From: UBA10649 sp965227045
GTDB lineage: Bacteria; Actinomycetota; Actinomycetes; S36-B12
DNA: 64,000 nt
Assembly: GCA_965227045.1 (NCBI GenBank)
Contig: OZ245718.1
Span: 2,790,001-2,854,000 of the forward strand
Reading direction: 5' to 3'
Of this stretch, positions 1 to 8,545 are shown piece by piece. The translations under genes were made by a program, and so were the position numbers. Numbering within the stretch: position 1 is the first letter of the stretch; every line of letters starts with the position of its first letter. The notes beneath the pieces were generated by a model. It had not been told where the DNA came from. It saw only the letters and a list, made by a program, of their open reading frames with translations, and did not search any database.

Positions 1-1824
1 TGCGAACGGGAAGTCGTCGAAGTCGGCCCGGGACAGCGACTGCAGGAGCTCGCGTGATGACGGCCCCATGACGCCGAGGACGGCGAGTGAGCCCGACACA
101 TCGGCAACCTCGACGTGCTGGTCAGCGCGGACGTGACGACGGATCCAGTCGCGGTCGCGCACGGCAGAGGCCGAACTCGTCACCCAGAGGTACTCGTCCT
201 CGGCTAGCCGAGTGAGCGTGACATCCGCCTCGTAGGTGCCACGCGCGTTCAGGACGCCGGTATAGACGGTGCGGCCGATCGGGACCGCCACGTTGTTCGT
301 GCATAACCACTGCAGAACGGCTTCCGCGTCGTGGCCGTGCACGAGCAGCTTCCCGAATGAGGTCTGGTCGTACAGGGCAACGCCGGTGCGGGTAGCCACC
401 TGTTCCGCGTCGACCCAAGGCATCCAGTTCTGGCGCTCCCAGGAGTACTCAATGGTCGGGGGCGTACCGGTTGGGGCGAAGAAGTTCGGTCGCTCCCAAC
501 CCATGCGCGAGCCGAACGACGCGCCGGCCCGCTCGACGAGGTCGTGAACCGGCGAGCGCCGGAACGGGCGTGCGGTCTGGAACTCCCTGTTCGGCCACGG
601 GATCGCATAGTGCAGGCCGAGCACCTCGCCGACTCGATCGTGCAGCCATTGATTGTTGGCGTTGAACGAGGCGAAGCGGCGAATGTCTACCGCAACGAGA
701 TCGGACTGCGGCTCGCCGGCGGCGATCCACTGCGCGAGCGCACGGCCAGCCCCGCCGGCGGAGGCGATCCCCACAGAGTTGAACCCGGCCGCGACGAAGA
801 AATTCTTCACTTCGGGAGCCTCGCCGAGGATGAACTGGTTATCCGGCGTGAAGCTCTCCGGACCGTTGTAGAACTTCTTGATCCCCGTCTGCTGCAGAAC
901 CGGGACGCGATGGAGCGCGCTCTCCATGAGGATCTCGAAGTGCTCCCAGTCCTCGTCGAGCAATTGGAACTCGAAGGGATGCGGGATCTGGTCAGGCGCG
1001 ACCCAGGGCTTGGCGACCGGCTCAAAGCCGCCGACGACGAGGCCACCGACCTCCTCCTTCATGTACGTGTAGCCGTCGGGATCGCGAAGGATCGGCAGCA
1101 TCCGGTCCACTCCGTCGATCTGCTCCGTGACGACGTAGAAGTGCTCGGCCGAGTGCAGCGGGACGTTGACACCCACCATTGCGCCGATCGCCTTGGCCCA
1201 CTGACCGGCGCAGTTGACGACAATGTCCGCCTCGATGTCGCCTCGGTCCGTGTGCACTCCGCTCACCGCACCGTCGCGGGTCGACACACCTGTCACCCGC
1301 GTGCGCTCGTGCACCTGAGCACCGCGCATCCTCGCGCCACGAGCGAGGGCCTGGGTGACATCGGTGGGGTTTGCTGTGCCGTCGAGTGGCAGCCACAGAG
1401 CGCCCTGCAGGTCGCCGGTCTCCAGGAGCGGATAGCGGTCAGCCGCCTGCGAGGGAGTGAGCACCTCGCACTCCAGATTGAATGCCTCGGCAGCCGCGGC
1501 CGTCCGGAGCAGTTGGACCATGCGTTCGGGGGTCCGGGCGACCGTGACGCCGCCGCACTGCTTGTAGCCCGACGACAGCCCCGTCTCGGCTTCAAGTGAC
1601 TGATACAGCGATGCGGAGTACTGGACCAGGCGAGTGCCGCTCTCCGTGGCGCGCAACTGTCCGACCAGCCCGGCCGCGTGCCAGGTGGTACCCGACGACA
1701 GTTGGCCCTGCTCCAGCAGTACGAGGTCGGTGTATCCCAGCTCGGTGAGGTGATACGCCACGCTCGCGCCGACGATGCCTCCGCCGATGACGACGACCTG
1801 CGCACGCGTCGGTAGTTCGGCCAC
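1..1824 (-). CDS. Dimethylglycine/sarcosine dehydrogenase-like flavoprotein (3' end cut by window)
   Basis: The visible 608 residues begin with a dinucleotide-binding motif (VVVIGGGIVGASVAYHL, residues 10-26), followed by TWHAAGL; His49 corresponds to the histidine that carries covalent FAD in dimethylglycine and sarcosine dehydrogenases. A DAO-type FAD domain covers about residues 8-375, then an FAO_M-like linker, then the start of a GCV_T-like tetrahydrofolate domain from about residue 430. Known members oxidatively demethylate N-methyl amino acids and pass the one-carbon unit to folate; the exact substrate cannot be told from sequence. The frame is open to base 1, so the C-terminus lies outside the window. 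The GTG start at 1824 is chosen because a TAGGCT hexamer (1831-1836) lies exactly 6 nt upstream, suggesting a leaderless mRNA. Confidence 0.88.
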   Translation of the reverse strand, partial: MAELPTRAQVVVIGGGIVGASVAYHLTELGYTDLVLLEQGQLSSGTTWHAAGLVGQLRATESGTRLVQYSASLYQSLEAETGLSSGYKQCGGVTVARTPERMVQLLRTAAAAEAFNLECEVLTPSQAADRYPLLETGDLQGALWLPLDGTANPTDVTQALARGARMRGAQVHERTRVTGVSTRDGAVSGVHTDRGDIEADIVVNCAGQWAKAIGAMVGVNVPLHSAEHFYVVTEQIDGVDRMLPILRDPDGYTYMKEEVGGLVVGGFEPVAKPWVAPDQIPHPFEFQLLDEDWEHFEILMESALHRVPVLQQTGIKKFYNGPESFTPDNQFILGEAPEVKNFFVAAGFNSVGIASAGGAGRALAQWIAAGEPQSDLVAVDIRRFASFNANNQWLHDRVGEVLGLHYAIPWPNREFQTARPFRRSPVHDLVERAGASFGSRMGWERPNFFAPTGTPPTIEYSWERQNWMPWVDAEQVATRTGVALYDQTSFGKLLVHGHDAEAVLQWLCTNNVAVPIGRTVYTGVLNARGTYEADVTLTRLAEDEYLWVTSSASAVRDRDWIRRHVRADQHVEVADVSGSLAVLGVMGPSSRELLQSLSRADFDDFPFA

Positions 1825-1830
1825 GTGCAG

Positions 1831-1836
1831 AGCCTA
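1831..1836 (-). promoter_or_regulatory. -10 hexamer TAGGCT of a leaderless promoter
   Basis: TAGGCT on the minus strand ends 6 nt before the GTG at 1824; no Shine-Dalgarno sequence lies between. Confidence 0.5.
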
Positions 1837-1859
1837 GGAGGCCTCGGCTTCGCGCGTTG

Positions 1860-2252
1860 CTACTTGCGGCCTGCGAAGGCCGTCCGCCCGATGCGAACGA
1901 TTGCGAGTGTGAGAAAGGCCAGGATCAAGGCGCACGCCAAGATCAGGCAAGCCCCGACACCCCTGGCAAGGTTTTCGGCACCGGAGCCGCCGCCCGCCCA
2001 TTGCACCTTCACGACGTTGCACACCAATGCGCCGAGGCAGGCGAGGATCGCGAAGAGTGCGCAGAGCACGAGCGCCCTGTCGATTGGCTGGCGGCGCTCG
2101 AGCCAGGTTTCGTTGTTGACGATCTGGCCGGGTGGTTGATCGGTGGGGACCCACGTGCCGCTCGCCCAGGCCTGATCCATGTCAACCCATTCCTCGCCGT
2201 TCCAGACGAGACCCTCCCGCGTGCTCGGGCTCTGGGAGGGCGGATCTACCAC
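1860..2252 (-). CDS. Hypothetical two-TM membrane protein
   Basis: A 130-residue ORF with a GTG start at 2252. The N-terminal 55 residues are polar and Trp-rich (WNGEEWVDMDQAW, TWVPTDQPPG); two hydrophobic segments follow (about residues 60-82 and 100-122), and the protein ends in basic residues (RIGRTAFAGRK), suggesting a cytoplasmic tail. The start overlaps the stop of the 75-residue ORF upstream by 7 nt, so translational coupling is likely. I recognise no family. It lies 35 bp upstream of the flavoprotein on the same strand but has no evident functional link to it. Confidence 0.5.
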   Translation of the reverse strand: MVDPPSQSPSTREGLVWNGEEWVDMDQAWASGTWVPTDQPPGQIVNNETWLERRQPIDRALVLCALFAILACLGALVCNVVKVQWAGGGSGAENLARGVGACLILACALILAFLTLAIVRIGRTAFAGRK

Positions 2253-2473
2253 GAGGGATAACGAACGTAGAACTCATAGGCCAGGGTGCCGTCAGGGTTA
2301 AGCGTCGGCGGGGCATTGTGATCCCACAGCCAGTCATCGAGGTCCTTGCCGGCAATCCAGTTCAGGATGCTCGGCTCGGCCGCCGGATTCCAGGTGAACC
2401 GTGCACGATCGTTAGCCACGTATCCGAGGTACCCAAGGGCACCGCGAGCCAATCGCCGCGTCAGCTGTTGCAC
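2246..2473 (-). CDS. Hypothetical protein, 75 aa
   Basis: A small ORF with a GTG start at 2473 and an in-frame stop shortly upstream. The second half is rich in Trp, Asp and Tyr (DLDDWLWDHNAPP, YEFYVRYPSW). It is not recognised. Support comes from its coupling to the next ORF (7-nt overlap) and from protein-like composition without low-complexity runs. It could be a remnant of a larger gene. Confidence 0.35.
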   Translation of the reverse strand: MQQLTRRLARGALGYLGYVANDRARFTWNPAAEPSILNWIAGKDLDDWLWDHNAPPTLNPDGTLAYEFYVRYPSW

Positions 2474-2501
2474 ACCGACTTTTCGGGGTACCGAGTACTA
2501 C

Positions 2502-2663
2502 ATGACAGAGACCGAAGCGCCCCAGCCCGAAATGTCCGATGAAGACCGTGAGCAAGCGGCCGTATGGGCCGCTGAACTCGAGCGCCGAAACGAGGGCTCG
2601 GGGAACGGCAATCCCAACCACCGAGATCAACCGAATGCCACCAAGGAATACCCGAGCGACTGA
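2502..2663 (+). CDS. Hypothetical small acidic protein, 53 aa
   Basis: ATG at 2502 opens a 53-residue, highly charged, glutamate-rich ORF (MSDEDREQAAVWAAELERR) with a disordered C-terminus rich in Asn, Gly and Pro. It starts 28 bp from the divergent start at 2473. No Shine-Dalgarno sequence or convincing -10 with leaderless spacing was seen, so it may not be translated. The 276 bases that follow (2664-2939) contain nothing I can identify. Confidence 0.25.
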   Translation: MTETEAPQPEMSDEDREQAAVWAAELERRNEGSGNGNPNHRDQPNATKEYPSD

Positions 2664-2939
2664 CACCACGGTGTGAGCCGCTCTGCCAGCTAGACGCTGA
2701 AGTCGACGACGATCGACGCTAGCGAGCCTCCGGCGTCACGTCACACGGCTTTAGTTCGCGGGTGCCGCCGGGTGTCGAACGGTGCAGACGTACCCGTTCC
2801 TACCCGGATCCAACTGGACGAACTTGGTGCAGATGCGCGGCCGCACTTCTGGCCGAATGGAGTGGTGACTGCGGCCCCTACCCATGCCTGACCTAGGGAC
2901 CTCCGACCCGACTCCGGTCTTAGGCCTTCTGGCCCAGGT

Positions 2940-3707
2940 TCAGCACAGGGGTAGGTAGTAGTACGCGCGGCCGTCGAGGATCGTTACGTGAACGAGGGCC
3001 TTCGACACGTCATCGGCGTAGCCCGGCCAGCGGGTCCTTTGATCGATAGTGACGGCGTATGTTCTCCCGGCCGGTGGCGACGTCTGCGGGATCATGTCCG
3101 TCGGGCCTGGTCCTTTCAACATCCAGGTCGGGTCGGCGGACACGGTCGACAGGTCCGCGACTGAGTACCAGCGAACTCCGTCGGGGTAGTTGGTGAAGCA
3201 GGCGGCCGAGGCTGCGGTGTCTAACGCTCCGGGGTAGTTGTGCGCGACGACGAAGTCGAGTCCGGCCTTCGTGCCCGCACTCCACGCGAGGGTCTCCTGG
3301 TAGAAGATGTCGCGGATCAGGGCCTTGTCAGCTTCCAGCACCGGATCAACCGGCTGCGTCGACGGAACTTCGGTCACGCGGAACGAACCCCTCAGCGCGG
3401 CGCCATCCCCGCAGGTCACCTTGACGCCGTACCGTGCCGACGGAAAGCCTTTCGTCCAGATCTTGGCAGTCAGTACGCCCTTCTTCACCGGGTAGTCGTG
3501 TGATCCGCTCACGGAGCCCCGGTTCACGGTGACAGTGCATGTCTTGGCACCGTTGGTCTCGGTGACGACGATCGTGACGGGTTTACCCGCCTGAACCGAC
3601 CCAGGCGCGATGACGATCGTGCCGGCCGCGCTGCTCGACGCTGCGCCCGCAATAAGTGCTCCCATGGCGAGACAGATCGCTACTCCACCGGCTACAACTC
3701 TCTTCAC
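2940..3707 (-). CDS. Secreted protein with Sec signal peptide, unknown function
   Basis: The GTG start at 3707 is preceded by GAGGAGA at suitable spacing; a longer upstream reading (to 3770) is less likely. Residues 1-30 form a signal peptide (MKRVVAGGVAICLAMG, then AGAASSSAAG). A beta-rich, Ig-like region follows (about 30-115) with two cysteines (TCTVTV and VTCGDG) that could form a disulfide, then an alpha/beta C-terminal region (about 125-255) ending YYYLPLC. The signal peptide closely resembles that of the divergent gene at 3953 (both KR..A.GVAICL). Function is unknown; the product is probably exported to the cell envelope or medium. Confidence 0.6.
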   Translation of the reverse strand: MKRVVAGGVAICLAMGALIAGAASSSAAGTIVIAPGSVQAGKPVTIVVTETNGAKTCTVTVNRGSVSGSHDYPVKKGVLTAKIWTKGFPSARYGVKVTCGDGAALRGSFRVTEVPSTQPVDPVLEADKALIRDIFYQETLAWSAGTKAGLDFVVAHNYPGALDTAASAACFTNYPDGVRWYSVADLSTVSADPTWMLKGPGPTDMIPQTSPPAGRTYAVTIDQRTRWPGYADDVSKALVHVTILDGRAYYYLPLC

Positions 3708-3952
3708 GACCGGCCTCGTCTCCTCGAAATTCGTCGCAGCGTACCGGCGGTGAAGATCGGTCCGCTTCACCGGGTCCCGGCCGCTCGGCCACCACGCTGA
3801 CCCTCCTCACTCTTCGGATGGCGCAGTCGTCCGGGTAACTGGATAGGGCGCCAGGCCCGCGCGCAGGTCTTGGATCTGGACTCATCGGGGGGACCGTCAC
3901 TACTCGCATCGGCTACGCTGCGTCGAAACTTCTAGGCGAATTGAGGCCCGTC

Positions 3953-4690
3953 GTGAAGCGAACCCTTGCTGCAGGAGTTGCGATCTGCCTCGTCGCAGGG
4001 CTGGGATTCGCGGCTGCCGTCGTGCCAGCGCAGGCAGCGGCGCAGTACGGCACATGTGCTTCCCTGAAAAAGGACTACCCCGACGGTGTGGCCACGTCCG
4101 GTTCCGCCGCTGCGGGCGCGGTCAAGAAGGGCTTCACGCGCCCAGTCGTGAACAAGGCCGTCTACAACGCGAACAAGAAACTCGGCCAAGGTGGAACTGG
4201 GTTCGTGTGCGCCACGAAGGCGGCCCCCAAACCTGCACCAACACCGACCCCGACTGCACCGCAGCCCGTGACGCTTCCGGTGAGAATCCTTCTCCACAAG
4301 GCGCTCTACGTGCGAGCCGCAGCAACCCCGGACTTCGCGGGTGCAAGCGCCAACTGCGCGTCCGGCGGGCCTTATAAAGTGCTCTGGAAGGACGGAGTGC
4401 AGGTCTCGGTCAAGGACGCGGCAGGGGTTCTCGTTGCCACAACGGCCCTCGCTGGTGGCACTGCTTCCAATCCCCAGGACACGACCCGGTTGACCTACGA
4501 CTTCTTCGGCAGGGTCAACGGGACGGAAACGTGGCGCTACTACGACTGCGAGTGGACATCGAGCGTGACCGTGCCCGTGTCACCCTTCTACACAGTCGCG
4601 GTGGCCAGCGACACGAGCACCCCACTCTCGCAAGCGGACATCGCGAAGGACGGCAACACGATCTTCATCGAGTACGACTACAACGGCTAA
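3953..4690 (+). CDS. Secreted protein with degenerate Excalibur-like domain
   Basis: The start is taken at GTG 3953 (MKRTLAAGVAICLVAG) by analogy with the divergent paralogous signal peptide; TTG 3941 is the alternative. After the signal peptide (ending PAQAAA) comes a region resembling Excalibur-like domains (YGTCASLKKDYPDGVA, then KAVYNANKKLGQGG, then FVCA), but the calcium-loop acidic residues (DxDxDG) are absent. A proline/threonine linker (KPAPTPTPTAPQP) leads to a roughly 150-residue C-terminal domain, probably beta-rich, with cysteines at NCASGG and YDCEW. The N-terminal domain is usually cell-wall associated; the C-terminal domain is unrecognised. Confidence 0.6.
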   Translation: MKRTLAAGVAICLVAGLGFAAAVVPAQAAAQYGTCASLKKDYPDGVATSGSAAAGAVKKGFTRPVVNKAVYNANKKLGQGGTGFVCATKAAPKPAPTPTPTAPQPVTLPVRILLHKALYVRAAATPDFAGASANCASGGPYKVLWKDGVQVSVKDAAGVLVATTALAGGTASNPQDTTRLTYDFFGRVNGTETWRYYDCEWTSSVTVPVSPFYTVAVASDTSTPLSQADIAKDGNTIFIEYDYNG

Positions 4691-4821
4691 CCCCGCGTCG
4701 GGTCTCGCCAGTGAGCCCCATACCTTTACTCAGCCACAGACAACTCCCTCATTACACGGGAGTGCCACCAATCAACCGAAACAGGCGTAACCCATCAGGC
4801 GAAGGAACACAGTAGATACAG

Positions 4822-4893
4822 AGCCCCCGGTCAGGTTTGAACTGACGACCTACCGCTTACAAGGCGGTTGCTCTACCACTGAGCTACAGGGGC
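4822..4893 (-). tRNA. tRNA-Thr (anticodon TGT)
   Basis: Read on the minus strand the 72-nt sequence folds as a cloverleaf: acceptor GCCCCTG pairs with CGGGGGC (one G-T), the D-arm contains TAGCTCAGTGGTAGAGCA, the anticodon stem ACCGC/GCGGT encloses loop CTTGTAA (anticodon TGT), and the T-arm is GTCAG-TTCAAAC-CTGAC. CCA is not encoded. Confidence 0.95.
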
Positions 4894-4926
4894 CGGAGGG
4901 TTCAGGATACCGACGGGTCTTCTGCG

Positions 4927-4932
4927 TAATCT
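4927..4932 (+). promoter_or_regulatory. -10 hexamer TAATCT of a leaderless promoter
   Basis: TAATCT ends exactly 6 nt before ATG 4939, with no Shine-Dalgarno sequence. Confidence 0.55.
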
Positions 4933-4938
4933 TGTGCC

Positions 4939-5298
4939 ATGGCGCAGCAGTTCGCGACGATCGACGAGTACATCGCGACCTTCCCCGAGAACGTGCGTGA
5001 GATCCTCGAGGAGGTCCGCCGTACGATCCACGCGGCGGTACCCGATGCCGACGAGACGATCAGCTATCACATGCCGACCATCACCCTCGGTGGCTCGGCG
5101 ATCGTGACCTTCGCTGGCTGGAAGAAGCACATCGCGCTGTACCCGGCGCCTTCGGGTGACGCCGACTACGAGCGCGACATCGCCCCGTACCGGACCGAGA
5201 CGGCGACGCTGAACTTCCCGCTCAAGGATCCGATTCCGTATCCGCTCATCGGCCGCTCCGCGGCGCTTCTGGCCGCGCAAAGGGGACTAAGCGACTAG
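4939..5298 (+). CDS. DUF1801 (YdhG-like) protein
   Basis: A 119-residue protein with the DUF1801 signature: an N-terminal helix (TIDEYIATFPENVREILEEV), a core YHMPTITLGG, and a hydrophobic WKKHIALYP segment. Members are small cytosolic proteins of unsettled function, often annotated as iron-chaperone-like. The ATG is placed 6 nt after TAATCT, indicating leaderless expression. Its TAG stop shares a CTAG palindrome with the stop of the convergent ACMSD gene (4-nt tail-to-tail overlap). Confidence 0.85.
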   Translation: MAQQFATIDEYIATFPENVREILEEVRRTIHAAVPDADETISYHMPTITLGGSAIVTFAGWKKHIALYPAPSGDADYERDIAPYRTETATLNFPLKDPIPYPLIGRSAALLAAQRGLSD

Positions 5299-6287
5299 AG
5301 CGCGAGGAATGTCTCCGCGTTCGTGCCGAGGATGCGATCGCGATCGTCGTGTGACAACTGAGCGTTGCGCACGACTGCACCGGCCGGCCGTTCACCCAGC
5401 GGATACGGGTAGTCGCTGCCCATCAACAGGTTCTCGGCGCCGAGCGTTGCCACGAGCAGTTGCAGCGATGGCTCCGAGAACACCACGGTGTCGACACTGA
5501 ACCTCCCGAGGTAGCCGCTCGGGGGCGCGCTGCTCGAGCCGCTCACCACGTCGTACCGCTGGTGCCAGGCGTTGTCCGCGCGGCCAAGCCAGAACGCGAA
5601 CGAGCCGCCGCCGTGCGCGAACGCGATCCGCAGAGACGTGGGAAGCCGGTCGAATGCGCCACCGAGAATCAGGGAGAGGATCGACAGGTGTGTCTCAGCA
5701 GGCATTCCCACGAGCCACTGCGACATCCACCGATCAAGTCGCGGTGAGGCGGGCATGTCCCACGGGTGCACGAAGACAGGGACGCCCGAGTCCGCGCAGT
5801 GGGTGAGGAACTCCACGATGCCGCCGTCATCGAGATCGAGATCGCCGACGTGATTGCCGATCTCAACGCCGCGGTGGCCATTGGCGATGGACCGGTCGAG
5901 CTCCCGGCACGCGGCTTCAGGATCCTGCAGCGGGACCTGGCAGAACGGCAGGAGCCGTGCCGGATTCTGAGCGGTGATCTCGAGGGCCAGGTCGTTGAAC
6001 AGCGCAGAGACGCCCGTGGCCTGGTCGGCCGCGCGGCCGTAGGCGAAGAAGACTGGCGTCGGGGAGACGACCTGGATGTCGACGCCATCGGCGTCCATGT
6101 CGGCAAGACGGGCGTCGGCATTCCAGCAGGCATCCGTGATGGCGCGGAACTCCCTGCCGCGCAGCATGATCGTGGCGTCCGTCGCCGAATCGACCCGCAG
6201 TGAGGGCCACTCCGCTCCTCCGAACGCCTCGGCGAGGTCGGGCCACCCGCGCGGGACGTAGTGGGAGTGGACGTCGATGACCGTCAT
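5295..6287 (-). CDS. 2-amino-3-carboxymuconate-6-semialdehyde decarboxylase
   Basis: A 330-residue amidohydrolase-fold protein. Metal and catalytic residues expected for ACMSD are present: His7 and His9 (DVHSHY), His174 (FVHPWD), His225 (AHGGG) and Asp292 (MGSDYPYP). It decarboxylates ACMS, the ring-cleavage product of 3-hydroxyanthranilate, to 2-aminomuconate semialdehyde, diverting the pathway from quinolinate/NAD synthesis towards catabolism. It is the last gene of the kynurenine operon, with its ATG (6287) 8 nt after the dioxygenase stop. A longer N-terminal reading up to 6560 overlaps the upstream gene and lacks homology, so it was not used. Confidence 0.93.
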   Translation of the reverse strand: MTVIDVHSHYVPRGWPDLAEAFGGAEWPSLRVDSATDATIMLRGREFRAITDACWNADARLADMDADGVDIQVVSPTPVFFAYGRAADQATGVSALFNDLALEITAQNPARLLPFCQVPLQDPEAACRELDRSIANGHRGVEIGNHVGDLDLDDGGIVEFLTHCADSGVPVFVHPWDMPASPRLDRWMSQWLVGMPAETHLSILSLILGGAFDRLPTSLRIAFAHGGGSFAFWLGRADNAWHQRYDVVSGSSSAPPSGYLGRFSVDTVVFSEPSLQLLVATLGAENLLMGSDYPYPLGERPAGAVVRNAQLSHDDRDRILGTNAETFLAL

Positions 6288-6295
6288 GCGCAGGA

Positions 6296-6826
6296 TCAGC
6301 CCTTGCCCGGGTGAACCGCGCCGCAGTTCCTGCACGTGCGCGCCTCGACGTCGTTGTAGAAGGCCTCGAACACGGGCGGGAGGTCGACCACGATGTCGCT
6401 GACCTGGAGCTGCACGTCGTGGATGAGTGTGTGGCACTCCATGCAGTACCACTGGAAGTGCTCGAGCACGCCGGGCTCGCGCACGCGCTCGAAGACCAGC
6501 CCGAGAGAGCCGGCCTCCGGTCGCTGCGGGGAGTGCGGAACGTTGCGCGGAAGCACCCACATCTGGCCCGCGCCGATCGTGACCGATCGGGGCCCGTCGT
6601 CGGTCATCACATCGACGTGCATCGAGCCGCGGAGCTGGTAGAACACCTCCTCGTACGGATCGACGTGGAAGTCCGTGCGACTGTTCGGCCCGCCGACGAC
6701 CATGACGATGAAGTCATCGCCACCGGGGAACACCTCCTTGTTGCCGACCGGAGGCTTCAGTCTCGGGCCGTTCTCGGCTAGCCAACCGTCGAAGTCGAGC
6801 GCTTCAAAGGCTGCGGAGTCAGTCAT
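6296..6826 (-). CDS. 3-hydroxyanthranilate 3,4-dioxygenase
   Basis: A 176-residue cupin. Fe(II) ligands match the family: His54, Glu60 (FHVDPYEE) and His98 (NVPHSP). A C-terminal rubredoxin-like site is formed by Cys128/Cys131 (CMEC) and Cys165/Cys168 (CRNC), as in bacterial-type enzymes. It cleaves 3-hydroxyanthranilate to 2-amino-3-carboxymuconate semialdehyde, the substrate of the next gene. ATG 6826 is preceded by GGAGGTG at short spacing, one of the clearest ribosome binding sites in the operon. The gene overlaps the RidA stop by 8 nt. Confidence 0.95.
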   Translation of the reverse strand: MTDSAAFEALDFDGWLAENGPRLKPPVGNKEVFPGGDDFIVMVVGGPNSRTDFHVDPYEEVFYQLRGSMHVDVMTDDGPRSVTIGAGQMWVLPRNVPHSPQRPEAGSLGLVFERVREPGVLEHFQWYCMECHTLIHDVQLQVSDIVVDLPPVFEAFYNDVEARTCRNCGAVHPGKG

Positions 6827-7217
6827 GGTCACCTCCGGGGCGATGGGCGACGGCCTGGATCTCGATGAGCAGTTCGGGATGCGGGAGCTCACGCACCGCC
6901 ACAGTCGTGCGGGTCGGACCGGCTTCCGTGAAGTACTCCGCGTACACGTCGTTGTATCCGTCGAAGTCCCGCATGTCTACGAGGTAGGTCGTGACCTGGA
7001 CGAGGTCTGCGAGGCTGGAGTCGACGGCGGCGAGGATGTCGGCGATGTTGTCGATTACCACGCGCGTCTGGCCGGCAATGTCGTCACCGGCGATCGACCC
7101 GTCCGGCCGCCGGCTCGACGTGCCCGACACATAGATGAAGTCGCCGACGACCTTGACATGCGGATAGCGGCCGCGCGGGGTCGCCTTGCCGGGAATAACC
7201 TCGCTGCGTCCGCTCAT
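6819..7217 (-). CDS. RidA-family protein, candidate 2-aminomuconate deaminase
   Basis: A 132-residue RidA/YjgF-fold protein (GDFIYVSGTSSRRPDGS near the N-terminus, TRTTVAVRELPHPELLIEIQ near the C-terminus). The RidA arginine and glutamate are present (R in TRTTV; E in LLIEIQAVA). In Pseudomonas, 2-aminomuconate deaminases of nitrobenzoate and tryptophan catabolism belong to this family, and the position between kynurenine 3-monooxygenase and 3-hydroxyanthranilate dioxygenase supports that role. A general enamine/imine deaminase clearing reactive intermediates is the alternative. Its ATG overlaps the upstream stop (ATGA). Confidence 0.82.
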   Translation of the reverse strand: MSGRSEVIPGKATPRGRYPHVKVVGDFIYVSGTSSRRPDGSIAGDDIAGQTRVVIDNIADILAAVDSSLADLVQVTTYLVDMRDFDGYNDVYAEYFTEAGPTRTTVAVRELPHPELLIEIQAVAHRPGGDHD

Positions 7218-8545
7218 GATCTATGGGCCCTTCGCCGGATGGTGGCGATAGTCAGGCTACCGACGGCGAGCGCCAGCGCTGCTGCAGCAATGGCAACTGC
7301 GCGCTGCTGTCGTCGGGTCCGTTCGACGACATCCGTATACGGGATCGTCGTGAACGAGATCATCTCGTAGCGGGAGCGGTAGGCGCCGGGAAGCAGCTTC
7401 TCGAGTGTGTGCTCCACCTTCTTCGCGGCGCGGAACGAGCTCGATCCGACTCGGTCGCGCATCTCCGCGAAGTTTTCCTCAGCCAGTTGCGCAATCGCCT
7501 CCGCGTTCGCCCGTCGGCGCTCCTGATACAGCGGGAGGGCGAGCGACCAGTCGTCATCGGCCTCCGCCAGGCACCGATCGAGTTCGACCACATCCTCGAA
7601 TCCGCAGTTCGCACCCTGCCCGAAGAAGGGCAGGATCGCGTGGGCCGCATCACCGACGAGCCCGACCTTCCCCTCCACCTGCCACGGATCGGTGTGCACA
7701 GTGGCGAGTGGGCCGACCGGGTTGAACTGGAAGTCCGCCACGAGGTCGGGGATCAGCGCGACAGCGTCCGGGTAGGCGGAGTCGAAGTAGTCGAGGATCT
7801 GCTCGGGCGACTGCAGGGCATCGAAGTCGGCGCGCGGCCAGAAGAGCGTGCACGTGAACGAGGCGTCAGGGTTCGGCAGCGCGATCATCATCGATGCACC
7901 GCGCGGCCAGATGTGCAACGCGTCCGGGTCGAGGGCGAACTGACCATCGCGGGCCGGGATCGTCAGCTCCTTGTAGCCAGCGTCGAGCGGCTCAGTGCGG
8001 ACCGCCACTCGTCCCGTCGCTTCAAGTGACGCACGCACCGCGCTACCGAAGCCGTCGGTTCCGAGTACAACGTCAGCGTGGACGGTGGTGAGTTCCCCGT
8101 CGCGGTCGAAGGACAGCGAGTTGGTGTCGACGTCGTACTCGCGCAGCCTCGAGCCGAAAGACACCGTGACACCGGGCGTCGCCTCCGCCGCATCGAGAAG
8201 CGTGTCATTGAGCGCCCCGCGGCTGATCGAGTTGATCGAAAGGTCACCTCGCGCCGAGTAGGAGGAGAAGACGGCCTCGCCGTCGCTGCCATGGATCATG
8301 CGGCCATGCATTGGCAGCGCGGGTGCCATGACGAGCTCCTCGAGACCGACGCGCCTAAGCGCATCGAGGCCGCGTTCGGAGAGCGCCAGATTGATGGATC
8401 GGCCGCGTTCTGCACCCGAAGCCCGCGGGTCGGGCCGTCGCTCGTAGACGTCGACGCGGTAGCCCCGCCGGCCGAGGTAGCACGCGAGAAGCGAGCCGAC
8501 GAGCCCAGCGCCGACCACCGCGACCGAGCGACCGTCCGCACTCAT
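7214..8545 (-). CDS. kmo: Kynurenine 3-monooxygenase
   Basis: A 443-residue class A flavoprotein monooxygenase. It has an N-terminal FAD motif (VAVVGAGLVGSLLACYLG), the KMO-typical ERGRSINLALSERG, a GTDGFGSAVR segment and the second FAD motif VGLVGDAAHAILPFFGQG. A C-terminal hydrophobic segment (about residues 415-435) followed by RRRAHRS suggests membrane anchoring, as seen for eukaryotic KMO. It hydroxylates kynurenine to 3-hydroxykynurenine using NADPH and O2. ATG 8545 overlaps the kynureninase stop by 4 nt (ATGA). The open frame continues further upstream but lacks homology there. Confidence 0.95.
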   Translation of the reverse strand: MSADGRSVAVVGAGLVGSLLACYLGRRGYRVDVYERRPDPRASGAERGRSINLALSERGLDALRRVGLEELVMAPALPMHGRMIHGSDGEAVFSSYSARGDLSINSISRGALNDTLLDAAEATPGVTVSFGSRLREYDVDTNSLSFDRDGELTTVHADVVLGTDGFGSAVRASLEATGRVAVRTEPLDAGYKELTIPARDGQFALDPDALHIWPRGASMMIALPNPDASFTCTLFWPRADFDALQSPEQILDYFDSAYPDAVALIPDLVADFQFNPVGPLATVHTDPWQVEGKVGLVGDAAHAILPFFGQGANCGFEDVVELDRCLAEADDDWSLALPLYQERRRANAEAIAQLAEENFAEMRDRVGSSSFRAAKKVEHTLEKLLPGAYRSRYEMISFTTIPYTDVVERTRRQQRAVAIAAAALALAVGSLTIATIRRRAHRS

